Assembly (NCBI RefSeq): GCF_014203235.1
Contig: NZ_JACHIN010000013.1
Coordinates: 62,001 to 126,000, forward strand
Reading direction: 5' to 3'
Source of the DNA: Nonomuraea endophytica
GTDB taxonomy: Bacteria > Actinomycetota > Actinomycetes > Streptosporangiales > Streptosporangiaceae
DNA: 64,000 bases
The position numbers were made by a program, and so were the translations under genes. The notes under the pieces were generated by a model that saw only the letters and a program-made list of their open reading frames with translations, had not been told where the DNA came from and made no database searches. The stretch's first letter is position 1; every line of letters begins with the position of its first letter. Positions 53,191-61,853 of the stretch are shown piece by piece.

Positions 53191-53195
53191 TCCGC

Positions 53196-54107
53196 CTAGG
53201 GAAGCCGGAGGCCGGCGAAGACGGGCCGATGGTCGGTGCCGGGCAGGTCGTGGACGCTGAACCCGGTCACCGCGATCTCCCGCGAGGCCAGGACGTGGTC
53301 GATCTGCACGCCGGGCAGATACTTCCACCCCACGACCGGCCACGTGTGCGTGAACCCCTGCCCGGTCACGTCGGCGGCGTCCCGGTAGCCGGACGTCAGC
53401 AGGGTGCGCATGGGCGGATGGTCGAGGGTGGCGTTGAAGTCGCCGGCCAGCACCCGCAGCCCGTCCCCGGCCCGTGGCAGGGCGTCGAGGCCCTCACGCC
53501 AGCAGGTGACCCGCCCGTCGTACCGGGGCGCGCAAGGATGAACAGACACAACCTCGACCGCGACACCCGACACGGTCACCGTAGCCCGGGTCTGCCGGAA
53601 GTCCCCGTACGCGATCATCGGCAGCTCGGTCACCGGATACCGCGCGTAGACGGCCGACCCGCTGGCCCCAGGCGCCGAACGGTCCACCCGATGCGGCAGC
53701 AGCCCGCCAAGCCCCGCGGAATCGACCCGCTCGCGGGACTCCGCCGTGAACTCCTGCAGCGTCAGCACGTCGGGACGCAGCCGCCGTACCAGCGCGACGA
53801 GGGCTTCGGGCTCGGCCTGGCCCACGCGCAGGTTGACGGCCAGCACCCGCAGCCGCGCGCCCGTGGCAGGCGGGTTGGCCTCGGGCAGTTGACGGGGCAG
53901 CACGCTCCCGGCAAGGGCCAGGCAGCTGACCGCGGCCACCCCGGCCGCCGCCCACCGCCGCCGCGCGGCGGCCAGCGCCAGCGGCACCACCGACACGATC
54001 GCCACATACGGCGTGAACGCCACCAGCGGCACCCACGGCCAGGCGGGCACCACTCCGGCCACCCGCAACACCGCCCACCCCGCGAAGGGAACCACCAGAA
54101 TCCACAT
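53196..54107 (-). CDS. membrane-anchored endonuclease/exonuclease/phosphatase-family protein
   Basis: About 303 residues from the ATG at 54107 (a GTG just upstream is possible). Two or three N-terminal membrane helices (VVPFAGWAVLRVAGVVPAWP; AFTPYVAIVSVVPLALAAAR) precede an EEP domain: LRVLAVNLRVGQ, DVLTLQEFTAES (Glu ligand), VHPCAPRYDGR, RVLAGDFNATLDH (Asp-x-Asn), IDHVLAS and a final GTDHRPVFAGLRL (Asp-His). All catalytic motifs are present. It probably works outside the membrane on a phosphodiester or phospholipid headgroup. It is divergent from the M20 peptidase gene. Confidence 0.87.
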   Translation of the reverse strand: MWILVVPFAGWAVLRVAGVVPAWPWVPLVAFTPYVAIVSVVPLALAAARRRWAAAGVAAVSCLALAGSVLPRQLPEANPPATGARLRVLAVNLRVGQAEPEALVALVRRLRPDVLTLQEFTAESRERVDSAGLGGLLPHRVDRSAPGASGSAVYARYPVTELPMIAYGDFRQTRATVTVSGVAVEVVSVHPCAPRYDGRVTCWREGLDALPRAGDGLRVLAGDFNATLDHPPMRTLLTSGYRDAADVTGQGFTHTWPVVGWKYLPGVQIDHVLASREIAVTGFSVHDLPGTDHRPVFAGLRLP

Positions 54108-54149
54108 CACATGGCTGTATTGCCGGACAAGCCGGATACGGTTCACCGT

Positions 54150-55403
54150 ATGCGTGATGTGGAAGCCCGCGTCCTGGACGCCATCGACGACGCGGACACC
54201 GTGAACCTGCTGGCCGAAGCGGTCAGGATCCCGAGCGTGACCGGCACCGACGCCGAGTCCGACCTGCAGCACCGCTTCGCCCGCCTGCTCACCGAAGCGG
54301 ACATGGACGTCGACGTCTGGAAACTCGACCTCGACGACCTGCGCGCCCGCGACGGCTTCCCCGGCACCGAGGCCCCGCGCGCCGAGGGCTACGGCGTCGT
54401 GGGCACCACCTCCGGCGAGGGCCCGCCCGCGCTGATCCTGCAGGGCCACGCGGACGTCGTCCCCACCGGCGACCTGGCCAAGTGGGCGGGCAGCGACCCC
54501 TTCGCCGCCCGCATCACCGGCGACACCCTGCACGGCCGCGGCGCCTGCGACATGAAGGCGGGCGTGGCCGTCAACCTGGCCGTGGTCCGCGCGCTCCACC
54601 GCTCGGGGGTACGGCTGGCCAGGCCGCTGGCCGTCCACTGCGTGGTCAGCGAGGAGGACGGCGGCCTGGGCGCCTTCGCCACCCTGGCCAGGGGCCACAC
54701 CGGCGAGGCCGCGGTGATCACCGAGCCGACCAGCGGCGCGGTGATCACGGCCAACGCCGGCGCGCTCACCTTCCGGCTGGAACTGGCCGGTCGCGCCGCG
54801 CACGGGGCCACCCGGTACGAGGGGGTCAGCGCGATCGAGGTGTTCTGGCCGGTGTTCCAGGCGATCCGGCGCCTGGAGGCCGAGCGGAACCGGAACCTGC
54901 CGGTCATCTTCGACGGCAACCGCATGCCGTACCCGATCGAGGTCGGGACGGTGCGGGCCGGCGACTGGGCCAGCAGCGTGCCGGACCTGCTGGTGGCCGA
55001 GGGGCGGATGGGCGTGCGGCTGGATGAGGATCCGGCCGAGGCGCGCGAGGCGTTCGAGGAGGCGGTGCTGGCCGCCGCCGACCCGTGGCTGCGGGCCAAC
55101 CCGCCCGTCGTCACCTGGCCGGGCGGGCAGTTCGCGAGCGGGCGGCTGCCGGCCGGCCACCCGCTGCTGGCCGAGGTCACCTCCGCCGTGGCCGCCGTGC
55201 GCGGGGCCGGGCCCCCGGAGACGGCGGCGCCGTACGGGAGCGATCTGCGCCTGTACAACGGCGGCGGGATCCCCTCGCTCCACTACGGGCCGGGCGACGT
55301 GGCCTTCGCGCACGCCCCGAGGGAGCAGGTCGAGCTGGCCGAGGTGCGCGAGGTGACACGCGCGCTCGCCCTGCTCACCCTGCGCCGGTGCGGCACGCTC
55401 TGA
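54150..55403 (+). CDS. M20-family metallopeptidase (ArgE/DapE-like deacylase)
   Basis: A 417-residue protein from the ATG at 54150. Metal ligands are in ILQGHADVVPTGD (His-x-Asp), HGRGACDMKAGVA (Asp) and VVSEEDGGLGAF (Glu-Glu), and late FAHAPREQVE carries the last His. The dimerisation domain includes GRAAHGATRYEGVSAIEVFW. The family removes acyl or carbamoyl groups from amino acids; the substrate is not evident. It is probably the first gene of its own transcript and is followed convergently by the rhodanese gene one base away. Confidence 0.9.
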   Translation: MRDVEARVLDAIDDADTVNLLAEAVRIPSVTGTDAESDLQHRFARLLTEADMDVDVWKLDLDDLRARDGFPGTEAPRAEGYGVVGTTSGEGPPALILQGHADVVPTGDLAKWAGSDPFAARITGDTLHGRGACDMKAGVAVNLAVVRALHRSGVRLARPLAVHCVVSEEDGGLGAFATLARGHTGEAAVITEPTSGAVITANAGALTFRLELAGRAAHGATRYEGVSAIEVFWPVFQAIRRLEAERNRNLPVIFDGNRMPYPIEVGTVRAGDWASSVPDLLVAEGRMGVRLDEDPAEAREAFEEAVLAAADPWLRANPPVVTWPGGQFASGRLPAGHPLLAEVTSAVAAVRGAGPPETAAPYGSDLRLYNGGGIPSLHYGPGDVAFAHAPREQVELAEVREVTRALALLTLRRCGTL

Positions 55404-55404
55404 G

Positions 55405-55740
55405 TCAGGCGAGCACCCCGGACTCGACCGGGAGCCCGGCCTCGACCCAGTCCTGGATGCCCTCGCGGTACTTGCGGACGTTGGTGTAGCCGAGCGCCTC
55501 CAGCCGGTTGGCGACGGCCTGGCTGTTGCCGCAGGCCGGGTTGGAGCAGTAGGTGACGATCGCGGCGTCGCGGTCGGGCAGCAGCCCGGCCGCGCGCTCG
55601 TTCACCTCGCCCTCGACCAGCGCGATCGCGCCGGGCAGGTGCTGCTGCTCGTAGTACTGCCCGCCCAGCGCGTCGAGCACGGTCACGGAGCCGTCCTCAA
55701 TCGCGGTCTTGAGCTCTTCGCGGGAGATGAGCGCGGTCAT
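55405..55740 (-). CDS. rhodanese-like sulfurtransferase
   Basis: A 111-residue single rhodanese domain. The catalytic Cys is in IVTYCSNPACGNSQAVANRL, and EQQHLPGAIALV and YTNVRKYREGIQDWVEAGLP are family signatures. The active-site loop CSNPAC suggests small thiol-bound sulfur or oxyanion substrates. It is divergent from a TetR gene whose two palindromes lie in the shared control region, so it may be regulated by it. Confidence 0.9.
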   Translation of the reverse strand: MTALISREELKTAIEDGSVTVLDALGGQYYEQQHLPGAIALVEGEVNERAAGLLPDRDAAIVTYCSNPACGNSQAVANRLEALGYTNVRKYREGIQDWVEAGLPVESGVLA

Positions 55741-55759
55741 TGCGACCTCCAGAGTAAAT

Positions 55760-55809
55760 GGACTACAGTCCGTTTCGTGGATGGCTCGAAAACTAGCGGA
55801 CCGCAGTCC
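55760..55809. promoter_or_regulatory. two GGAC-N4-GTCC palindromes, likely TetR operators
   Basis: GGACTACAGTCC (55760-55771) is a perfect palindrome, and GGACCGCAGTCC (55798-55809) is its near copy; both continue as CG-TTCG/CG-CTTCG. The first lies between the divergent rhodanese and TetR genes, the second within the first codons of the TetR ORF. Confidence 0.65.
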
Positions 55810-56418
55810 GCTTCGTCAAGTGAGACGCTGGAGATCCTGCGCGCCCGCCCGGTCGCCGAACGCGCCGACGCGGCCAGGAACAGGGAGAAGGTCCTCAAGG
55901 CCGCGGCCCGCCTGTTCGCGGAGAAGGGCGTCGAGGCGGTCTCCATGGACACGATCGCGGCCGAGGCGGGCGTGGGAAAGGGCACGTTGTTCCGCCGGTT
56001 CGGCGACAAGTCGGGCTTGGCGGTGGCGCTGCTCGACCGGCGGGAGCAGGAGTTGCAGGAGCGCATCCTGTCGGGCCCGCCGCCCCTGGGCCCCGGCGCG
56101 CCCGCCGCCGAGCGCCTGGCCGCCTTCGCCGCCGCGTACCTGGACTACCTGTTCGCCCACCTCGACCTGGTGCGCATGTCGGAGACCGCCAGCCCCGGCG
56201 CCCGCTACCGCATCGGCGCGTACCGCTTCTGGCACCGCCACGTCGCCATCCTGCTGACCGAAGCCCGTCCGGGCGCCGACGCCGAGGCGCTGGCCCACCT
56301 CATGCTCGCCGCCGTCGGCGGCGAACTGGCGAACATACTCAAGCAGGAGTACGGCGAGCCCAGAGCCCGCCAGGCGGCGCTGGACCTGGCCGGATCCCTG
56401 GCTAGTACGTCGCCCTGA
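55777..56418 (+). CDS. TetR-family repressor
   Basis: A 213-residue protein; the only sensible start is the GTG at 55777, since no other start occurs before the HTH. The HTH is EKVLKAAARLFAEKGVEAVS, then MDTIAAEAGVGKGTLFRRFG. The C-terminal ligand domain is all-helical. Part of one operator falls inside its first codons, which fits autoregulation. It probably represses itself and the divergent rhodanese gene. Its last 17 bp overlap the convergent helicase-like gene. Confidence 0.88.
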   Translation: MDGSKTSGPQSASSSETLEILRARPVAERADAARNREKVLKAAARLFAEKGVEAVSMDTIAAEAGVGKGTLFRRFGDKSGLAVALLDRREQELQERILSGPPPLGPGAPAAERLAAFAAAYLDYLFAHLDLVRMSETASPGARYRIGAYRFWHRHVAILLTEARPGADAEALAHLMLAAVGGELANILKQEYGEPRARQAALDLAGSLASTSP

Positions 56419-58801
56419 CCTCGACGATCTCGGCCAGCGGGAACTCCAGGTAGTCGCCGGCCTCCTCGCACCACGCGTCGAGCGCGCTGCCGCGCAGTTC
56501 CCCGTGGCTGATCGTGGCGGTCAGCCCGTCGGTGAGCGTGATCCCGGCCCGCACCCCGCGGTCGACCACGAAGCCGAGCAGCGACTGCTGCGCGGTGGGC
56601 AGCCGGGAGGCCATCCGGCCGATGACCGCCCACGTGCGCCCGGCCTGGCCGTTCTGCGTGGAGGAGGCGACCAGCCGCCTGGCGTGCTCGTGCGGGTCGG
56701 GCCCCGGCTCGGGGATGAGGTGGGCCGGGTCGTCCATCTCCGACAGTTCGGCGACCTGGCCGCCGGGCAGCAGGATGAGCTTGCCGCCCTGGCGCTCCTC
56801 GACGCGGGTGCGCCGGATGGCGATCTCGCCGGTGTCGGCCACCGGCACGGGGGAGTAGCCGTGCTCGCGCAGCACGGCCAGGGTGCGCTCGGCCGGCTCC
56901 GAGCTGACCAGCACGGTGGGCGCGAGCAGCCGCAGCCCCAGCCTGGCCAGGCGGCGGTGCCCGGCGATCTCGGCCAGCAGCGCCGGGTCGCCGGCCTGCA
57001 CGATGCAGCCGACCGAGGTCACCGTCACCTCGCCGTGGCGCCTGGCCACGTCGCGGACCATGTACTCCAGCGGCTGCGGGATGGAGCCCACGCCGCTCAG
57101 CTCCTCCAGCAACTCGTCGGCCTCGTAGCCGTCGTCGAGGGCGCGGCGCACGCTCTCGGTGGTGAAGCGCCACACCGAGGCGGCGCCCCTGGACTCCCGC
57201 TCGGCGACCCGGTCGAGCAGCGCGGCCAGCTCCGAGGAGGGCGGCCCGGTCACCACGGCGGTGAGGTCGGGGCCGAACAGCGCGCTCCTGCGCACGCTGG
57301 CCAGGGCCCGGGTGGACGCGCCGACCAGCACCGGATCGTGCTCGACCAGCGGAACGGAGTCGTCGTTCTCGTCCCCGGCCTGGGCGGCCAGACCGGCGAG
57401 GGCCCGGCCGAGGTCGGTCAGGCCGTCGTTGGCCAGCAGGCCGAGCAGCCTCGCCTCGTCGATCACCCCGGCCGCGCACTCGGCCAGCAGCGCCTGGTCG
57501 AGCAGGGGCGCGTGCCAGTGCACGTTACGCACCAGGCTGCCCCGGTCGGCGAAGGCGGTGCCGGAGGGCAGGTGGGCCAGGCCGGTCAGCACGGCCCTGC
57601 GCACCCTCGCCACGGAGGAGCCGGACGGGTCGTCGCCGAGCACGGTGCCGTACTTGCCGTCGATCTTCCGCAGCGACGAGCGTTCCATCCGCCACCAGGC
57701 CGACAGCAGTACCCGCAGCCGGGCCGAGCCCTCGTCGAGGCGCCAGCGGTCGAAGCGGTCGGTGGGCACCATGCCGCCCGACTGCTCGTCCCAGGCCAGC
57801 AGCCGGGAGACCGCGCAGACCTCCAGCAGCAGCCGGGTCTCGTCCTCGTCGCAGCCGGTCTCCTTGGCCACCCTGCGCACCTCGCGCACGCCGACGCCGC
57901 CGGTCTTCAGCAGCGGCAGCGGCGTCTTGGAGGTGTTGTCGAGAATGGCCGCGCAGCGCTCGACCACGTGCGGGGCGGCCAGCGTCATCAGGTGGTCGAC
58001 CTCGGCCGGGTCGATCGGGATGGTGGCCACCTCGGGCGGGTGCGGGGTGAAGGGCGGGTGGTAGTCGGGGCCGCGCAGGCACAGGGCCACCTCGCGGGGC
58101 ATCTCCGCCAGGTCCCAGCGGGGGCGGTAGAGCAGGCCGTGGTCGGCGGCCCACTTCTCCGGGGTGCCGGGCAGCACGAAGCGGCCGCCCTCGACGCCGC
58201 GCACGGGACCGTCCCAGGCGAAGGACTCCAGCAGCTGCCTGGTGCCCTCGGGGGCGCTGGCCAGCATGGCCTCCATGCGGGCCGGGTCGGCCAGGACCTC
58301 GGTCGCCCGCACGATTGTGCGGCGCTTGTTGCCGTGGGGCGGCACGCCCAGGCTCCGGGCCATGGCGCGCAGCGCGTCGTTGCTGATCGTCCAGGAGTTG
58401 AGGTAGTGGTCGAGCGGCTCGCCCAGGCCGAGCGGGGCGGCCCACCAGCGCGAGACCGCCTCCGACAGGTGGATGACGCCCTCGCCGTCGGGCCAGGCCA
58501 GCGCGTGGTCGTAGAGGCAGTCGAGCCAGGGCGTGGTCTCCTCGACCGGCGCGCCGAGCAGCGCGGAGACGGTGCCGGGCGTGGGCGCGTGGATCACCAG
58601 GCAGGCCTGGGCGAGTTCGAGGCAGGGCAGGGGAAGGCCGCGCATCGACTCCATGACGGCGAAGCCGTTGCCGAGGCGCTGCGCCAGCATGTCGAGGCGG
58701 CGCGGCCACGGGGGAGCGATGGCGTCGGGCCGGTTGGCCAGGACACGGCCGAGCCTGTCTTCGTCGAGTGTTCGGAGCCAGCCGAGCAGGTGATCATCCA
58801 T
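56402..58801 (-). CDS. helicase-C-terminal-like (Helicase_C_3) protein
   Basis: A 799-residue protein. It resembles the long actinomycete proteins annotated as helicase-associated domain proteins that often neighbour XPB-type helicases: SWTISNDALRAMARSLGVPP near 140, then winged-helix-like segments, and a conserved C-terminal block (WRFTTESVRRALDDGYEADE; LEYMVRDVARRHGEVTVTSV; RHRRLARLGLRLLAPTVLVS-like). I see no P-loop or DEAD box, so it is not itself a helicase. No XPB gene is inside the window. The DNA-repair or transcription role is inferred only from the family. Confidence 0.72.
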   Translation of the reverse strand: MDDHLLGWLRTLDEDRLGRVLANRPDAIAPPWPRRLDMLAQRLGNGFAVMESMRGLPLPCLELAQACLVIHAPTPGTVSALLGAPVEETTPWLDCLYDHALAWPDGEGVIHLSEAVSRWWAAPLGLGEPLDHYLNSWTISNDALRAMARSLGVPPHGNKRRTIVRATEVLADPARMEAMLASAPEGTRQLLESFAWDGPVRGVEGGRFVLPGTPEKWAADHGLLYRPRWDLAEMPREVALCLRGPDYHPPFTPHPPEVATIPIDPAEVDHLMTLAAPHVVERCAAILDNTSKTPLPLLKTGGVGVREVRRVAKETGCDEDETRLLLEVCAVSRLLAWDEQSGGMVPTDRFDRWRLDEGSARLRVLLSAWWRMERSSLRKIDGKYGTVLGDDPSGSSVARVRRAVLTGLAHLPSGTAFADRGSLVRNVHWHAPLLDQALLAECAAGVIDEARLLGLLANDGLTDLGRALAGLAAQAGDENDDSVPLVEHDPVLVGASTRALASVRRSALFGPDLTAVVTGPPSSELAALLDRVAERESRGAASVWRFTTESVRRALDDGYEADELLEELSGVGSIPQPLEYMVRDVARRHGEVTVTSVGCIVQAGDPALLAEIAGHRRLARLGLRLLAPTVLVSSEPAERTLAVLREHGYSPVPVADTGEIAIRRTRVEERQGGKLILLPGGQVAELSEMDDPAHLIPEPGPDPHEHARRLVASSTQNGQAGRTWAVIGRMASRLPTAQQSLLGFVVDRGVRAGITLTDGLTATISHGELRGSALDAWCEEAGDYLEFPLAEIVEVRATY

Positions 58802-58888
58802 CTGTCAGCACTCTCATGGGGTCGCGCGGGACTCACCGTGAGCCATGACCAACCACGGTAGTGCAGATGACCCGCCGGGATGGGGCTG

Positions 58889-59392
58889 TCAGGACAGGAC
58901 TGCCCAGACGATCTTCCCGTGCGGGGCCAGCGCGGACCATCCCCAGCGCATGCTGAGCGAGTCGACGATGTGCAGGCCCAGTCCGCCGGCGTCGAGGGGA
59001 CCCGGGTAGCGCAGGACCGGGACGGACGAGCCCGGGTCGGTGAACGCGCAGGTGACCAGGGGGCCGCGCCGTACCAGCGACATGTGGACGGGGCGCCGGC
59101 ACTGGGGCTCGTTGAGCCGCAGGCCGTGCCGCAGGGCGTTGGTCGCCAGCTCGGAGACGACCAGCTCCATGTTCTCGGCCAGTTCCGGCAGACCCCAGCC
59201 GCTCAGCGTGCCGGAGGTGAAGACGCGGGCGGAGTGCACGGAGGGTGCGGCGGGCGGAAGTACGAAGGTGGCGCTCGCATGGGGACCGGACACCAGAAGA
59301 TCACGCGCCGCCTCCGGCCACCAGCCGACCGGGGGCCACCAGTCGAACGTGGTCCATTGGCCGTGCGCCAAGGTGGATTGCACGTTGATCAT
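58889..59392 (-). CDS. HATPase anti-sigma-like ATP-binding protein
   Basis: A 167-residue RsbW/SpoIIAB-like GHKL ATPase. The N box is ENMELVVSELATNALRHGLR, the G1 box is DPGSSVPVLRYPGPLDAGGL, and GLHIVDSLSMRWGW is the closing motif. The first 45 residues are Trp-rich (FDWWPPVGWWPEAARDLLVS) and not part of the domain. It is divergent from an XRE-DUF5753/DUF397 pair, a very common actinomycete developmental set in which the ATPase is thought to work with those partners. Confidence 0.88.
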   Translation of the reverse strand: MINVQSTLAHGQWTTFDWWPPVGWWPEAARDLLVSGPHASATFVLPPAAPSVHSARVFTSGTLSGWGLPELAENMELVVSELATNALRHGLRLNEPQCRRPVHMSLVRRGPLVTCAFTDPGSSVPVLRYPGPLDAGGLGLHIVDSLSMRWGWSALAPHGKIVWAVLS

Positions 59393-59415
59393 TCTGGGGC
59401 AAACTATCGTGCAGG

Positions 59416-59438
59416 TGCAAGAGCGAATGCACGTGCAG
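59416..59438. promoter_or_regulatory. GTGCA-N8-TGCAC operator-like element
   Basis: GTGCA (59416-59420), eight bases, then TGCAC (59429-59433), with a further GTGCA at 59434-59438 and a related TGCAG just before. It lies between the divergent ATP-binding and XRE genes; such sites are candidates for the XRE protein. Confidence 0.45.
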
Positions 59439-59570
59439 AAGCACGCGCTGCGCGCTACGGTTGGCCATCAAATGGTCAATCGGCGGGAAAGGGGATCTTG
59501 TCCGCGGCCCATGATCTTTCGGCCGTGAAGTGACAGACTGTGTGACAAGGAATCGACCAAGGAGCAGCAC

Positions 59571-60437
59571 GTGTCCATCGATCCGCCGGGTTCAGCTTCG
59601 ACAGTTCGGCGCATCATGCTCGGGGCGAGCCTGAGGCGCCTGCGCGAGGATTGCGGACTTGACCGCGGCCAGGCCGGCTTCCACATCCGGGCGTCCGAGT
59701 CCAAGATCAGCCGGATGGAGCTCGGCCGCGTCGGGTTCAAGACACGTGACGTTGAAGACCTGCTCACGCTGTACGGCGTCAGCGACGACGCCGAGCGGCG
59801 AGCGCTGCTGGAGATGGTCCGCGAGGCCAACACCCCGGGATGGTGGCACAAGTACTCGTCCGTCCTGCCCGGTTGGTTCACCACGTATGTGGGGCTGGAG
59901 GAGGCCGCGAGCGTGATCCGCACCTACGAGGTGCAGCACGTGCCCGGTCTGCTGCAGACGGCCAACTACGCGCGATCCGTCTACCGGCTCGGCAACCCCG
60001 ATGCAACCTCCGAAGAGATAGAAAGCCGCGTGCATCTGCGCTTACAGCGGCAGGAGCGCTTCACCCAGAAGGACGGCCCGCGACTGTGGGCGGTCATCGA
60101 CGAAGCGACGCTCATGAGGACCATCGGCGGGAGAGACATCATGGCCGAGCAGCTCCAGCACCTGCTGGAGGTCGCCGCCCTCCCCAACATCACCATTCAG
60201 GTGATGCCCTTCAGGTACGGCATGCACGCCGCTGAAGGTGGCGCGTTCAGCATCTTGCGGTTTCCCGAGTCCGATTTGTCGGACGTCGTATACGTCGAAC
60301 AGCTCTGGGGTGCCCTGTACCTCGACAAGCGTGAGGACGTCGATCCGTACCTCACCGCTATGGAGCAGTTGTGCGTGGAGAGCACCACGCCAGGGGGCAC
60401 CGTGGAGCTCATCGGCGGTCTTCTCAGAAAGATCTAG
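59571..60437 (+). CDS. XRE-family regulator with DUF5753
   Basis: A 288-residue protein starting with GTG at 59571, with AAGGAG 6 bases upstream. The HTH is LGASLRRLREDCGLDRGQAG, then FHIRASESKISRMELGRVGF. The DUF5753 body has WWHKYSSVLPGWFTTYVGLE, VQHVPGLLQTANYARSVYRL, PRLWAVIDEATLMRTIGGRD and ITIQVMPFRYGMHAAEGGAF, all strong family marks. It is the WhiJ-like regulator type. Its stop is followed without a gap by the DUF397 gene. Confidence 0.93.
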   Translation: MSIDPPGSASTVRRIMLGASLRRLREDCGLDRGQAGFHIRASESKISRMELGRVGFKTRDVEDLLTLYGVSDDAERRALLEMVREANTPGWWHKYSSVLPGWFTTYVGLEEAASVIRTYEVQHVPGLLQTANYARSVYRLGNPDATSEEIESRVHLRLQRQERFTQKDGPRLWAVIDEATLMRTIGGRDIMAEQLQHLLEVAALPNITIQVMPFRYGMHAAEGGAFSILRFPESDLSDVVYVEQLWGALYLDKREDVDPYLTAMEQLCVESTTPGGTVELIGGLLRKI

Positions 60438-60674
60438 ATGAAGCACACGTATAACGGCATGCCCGCGGCCGACCTCAAGCAGGTGGCCTGGCGCAAGAGC
60501 CGCTACAGCAACTCGCAGGGCAACTGCGTGGAGCTCGCCGAGCTCCCCGACGGGGGTATCGCCATGCGCAACTCGCGTTTCCCCGACGGGCCGGCCCTGA
60601 TCTACACCCGCGATGAGATCCGGGCGCTCATGCTCGGGGTGAAGGACGGAGAGTTCGACGGCCTCCTCGTTTAA
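60438..60674 (+). CDS. DUF397 small protein
   Basis: A 78-residue protein whose ATG directly follows the XRE stop. It shows the DUF397 pattern AWRKSRYSNSQGNCVELAEL, IAMRNSRFPDGPALIYTRDE and ends in a short helix. DUF397 proteins are nearly always encoded beside an XRE-DUF5753 gene and are thought to interact with it. Confidence 0.94.
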   Translation: MKHTYNGMPAADLKQVAWRKSRYSNSQGNCVELAELPDGGIAMRNSRFPDGPALIYTRDEIRALMLGVKDGEFDGLLV

Positions 60675-60691
60675 CGTCATTTTTACCTCCG

Positions 60692-60714
60692 GCGCCGCCG
60701 CGTAACGGCGGCGC
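60692..60714. terminator. G/C hairpin after the DUF397 gene
   Basis: GCGCCGCCG (60692-60700) and CGGCGGCGC (60706-60714) pair perfectly around a CGTAA loop, with a few further pairs outside. A T-rich run precedes rather than follows it. It probably ends the XRE-DUF397 transcript. Confidence 0.55.
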
Positions 60715-60761
60715 GCCGGGGGTGTAATGGGCCGGACCTCGCGCGCTGTGAGGATCGTTCC

Positions 60762-61007
60762 ATGCTCGACTCGCTGACCCTTTATCCGATCGCCGACGAC
60801 GTGCTCTTCGCGCCCGGCGGCAAGGTCGTCGTCCGCACGTACGGCGTGGCCCCGGCCCACGGCTCGATCTCCTATCGCACGTGGGTGACCGGCATCCGCG
60901 ACCAGCCGCGCTACTGGCACTGGGGGCACTTCGAGGACGCGGCCTCGGGTCACCGGCGTGTCCTGGAATGGCTCACCGGGCGTGGTCCGCAACCGGTCCC
61001 CGCCTGA
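60762..61007 (+). CDS. small hypothetical protein
   Basis: An 81-residue protein from the ATG at 60762. It has normal composition with many aromatic residues (VVVRTYGVAPAHGSISYRTW; PRYWHWGHFEDAASGHRRVL). I do not recognise the family. It is preceded by a weak ribosome site and followed by a 42-bp gap containing the CCAAGC palindrome. No signal peptide or membrane helix is visible. Confidence 0.6.
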   Translation: MLDSLTLYPIADDVLFAPGGKVVVRTYGVAPAHGSISYRTWVTGIRDQPRYWHWGHFEDAASGHRRVLEWLTGRGPQPVPA

Positions 61008-61018
61008 TAGCGTATCTA

Positions 61019-61034
61019 CCAAGCAAACGCTTGG
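61019..61034. promoter_or_regulatory. CCAAGC-N4-GCTTGG palindrome
   Basis: A perfect 6+6 inverted repeat 16 bp before the following GTG start. The CAAG/CTTG form resembles sites of TetR-type regulators of acyl-CoA or sterol genes (KstR2-like), but no such regulator is nearby. Confidence 0.5.
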
Positions 61035-61049
61035 CAGAGGCGAGGTGGC

Positions 61050-61829
61050 GTGGTGCGGCGTGGCATCTACCTGCTCGAAGAGGTCGACTTCCGGCCCATG
61101 AACTCCCGCAGGCCGATGGAGTACCTCACCTGGCTCACCCGCTACAAGCGCGAGGACCAGAGCAGGCGCGAGCCATCCCTGACCGAGGGCATGTCGATCA
61201 GGTCACGCGAGATCGACCTGGTCGGCGCGTTCTACGCCGTCGGCATCACCGGCCACCCGCAGTTCAAGGCCGTCACGCTCTGGGACTGCCACGGCGGCTG
61301 GGACGGCGGCTGGCGGCAGATGATGGAGATCTACCAGGGCGTCGACGACCGGCTCTTCCTGTCCGACATCGACGACCTGCGCTTCTCCGCCTTCTCCCGC
61401 CCGCTCGGCGCCGCGCCCGGCTCGCCCGTGCTGGCCGACCTGGTGACCGAGGGCTACGGGGCGGAGTTCTACCTGTTCGAGAGCGCCCGCGTACGCCCCG
61501 GCGCCGCCCTGGACTACCTGGAGGCGGTCCGCACCGAGCGCGCCCCGATCCTCGCCGACCACGGCCACCGGCTGGTCGGGCTCTACGAGGTGCTGTTCTG
61601 CGACACCGAGGCGGTCACCGTCTGGGGCATGTCGCTCGACGCCCACCTGGCCGCGCAGCGCGCCCACGACGCCGCGCTGGGCCTGGACGACGAGGCCGAG
61701 GCCGACGACCGGCTGCCCGGCTGGCGCAAGCGAGCGCGCGACTTCCTGGAGGGGCCCTGGCGGGAGACGGTGCTCTCGCCCTTCCCCGGTAGCAAGCTGG
61801 CACTCGACGCGGGGCGCGCGCGGACGTAG
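61050..61829 (+). CDS. uncharacterised protein, possibly dimeric alpha-beta barrel
   Basis: A 259-residue protein from GTG at 61050 or 61053, with a GAGG-type site upstream. Segments such as LADHGHRLVGLYEVLFCDTE, VTVWGMSLDAHLAAQRAHDA and VTLWDCHGGWDGGWRQMMEI recall NIPSNAP/EthD-like dimeric alpha-beta barrels, appearing as two halves of one chain. No catalytic residue can be assigned. A palindrome 16 bp upstream is a probable operator. It stands 24 bp ahead of the ZAS-MDMPI gene in the same direction, so they may form one operon. Confidence 0.6.
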   Translation: MVRRGIYLLEEVDFRPMNSRRPMEYLTWLTRYKREDQSRREPSLTEGMSIRSREIDLVGAFYAVGITGHPQFKAVTLWDCHGGWDGGWRQMMEIYQGVDDRLFLSDIDDLRFSAFSRPLGAAPGSPVLADLVTEGYGAEFYLFESARVRPGAALDYLEAVRTERAPILADHGHRLVGLYEVLFCDTEAVTVWGMSLDAHLAAQRAHDAALGLDDEAEADDRLPGWRKRARDFLEGPWRETVLSPFPGSKLALDAGRART

Positions 61830-61853
61830 CGTCGGGCTGCGGAGGTGTCCCCA

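Noticed and set aside
54150..55313. Minus-strand frame joined to the EEP-family gene
   Set aside because: Antisense to the M20 peptidase; the real start of the EEP gene is near 54107 at the membrane helices.
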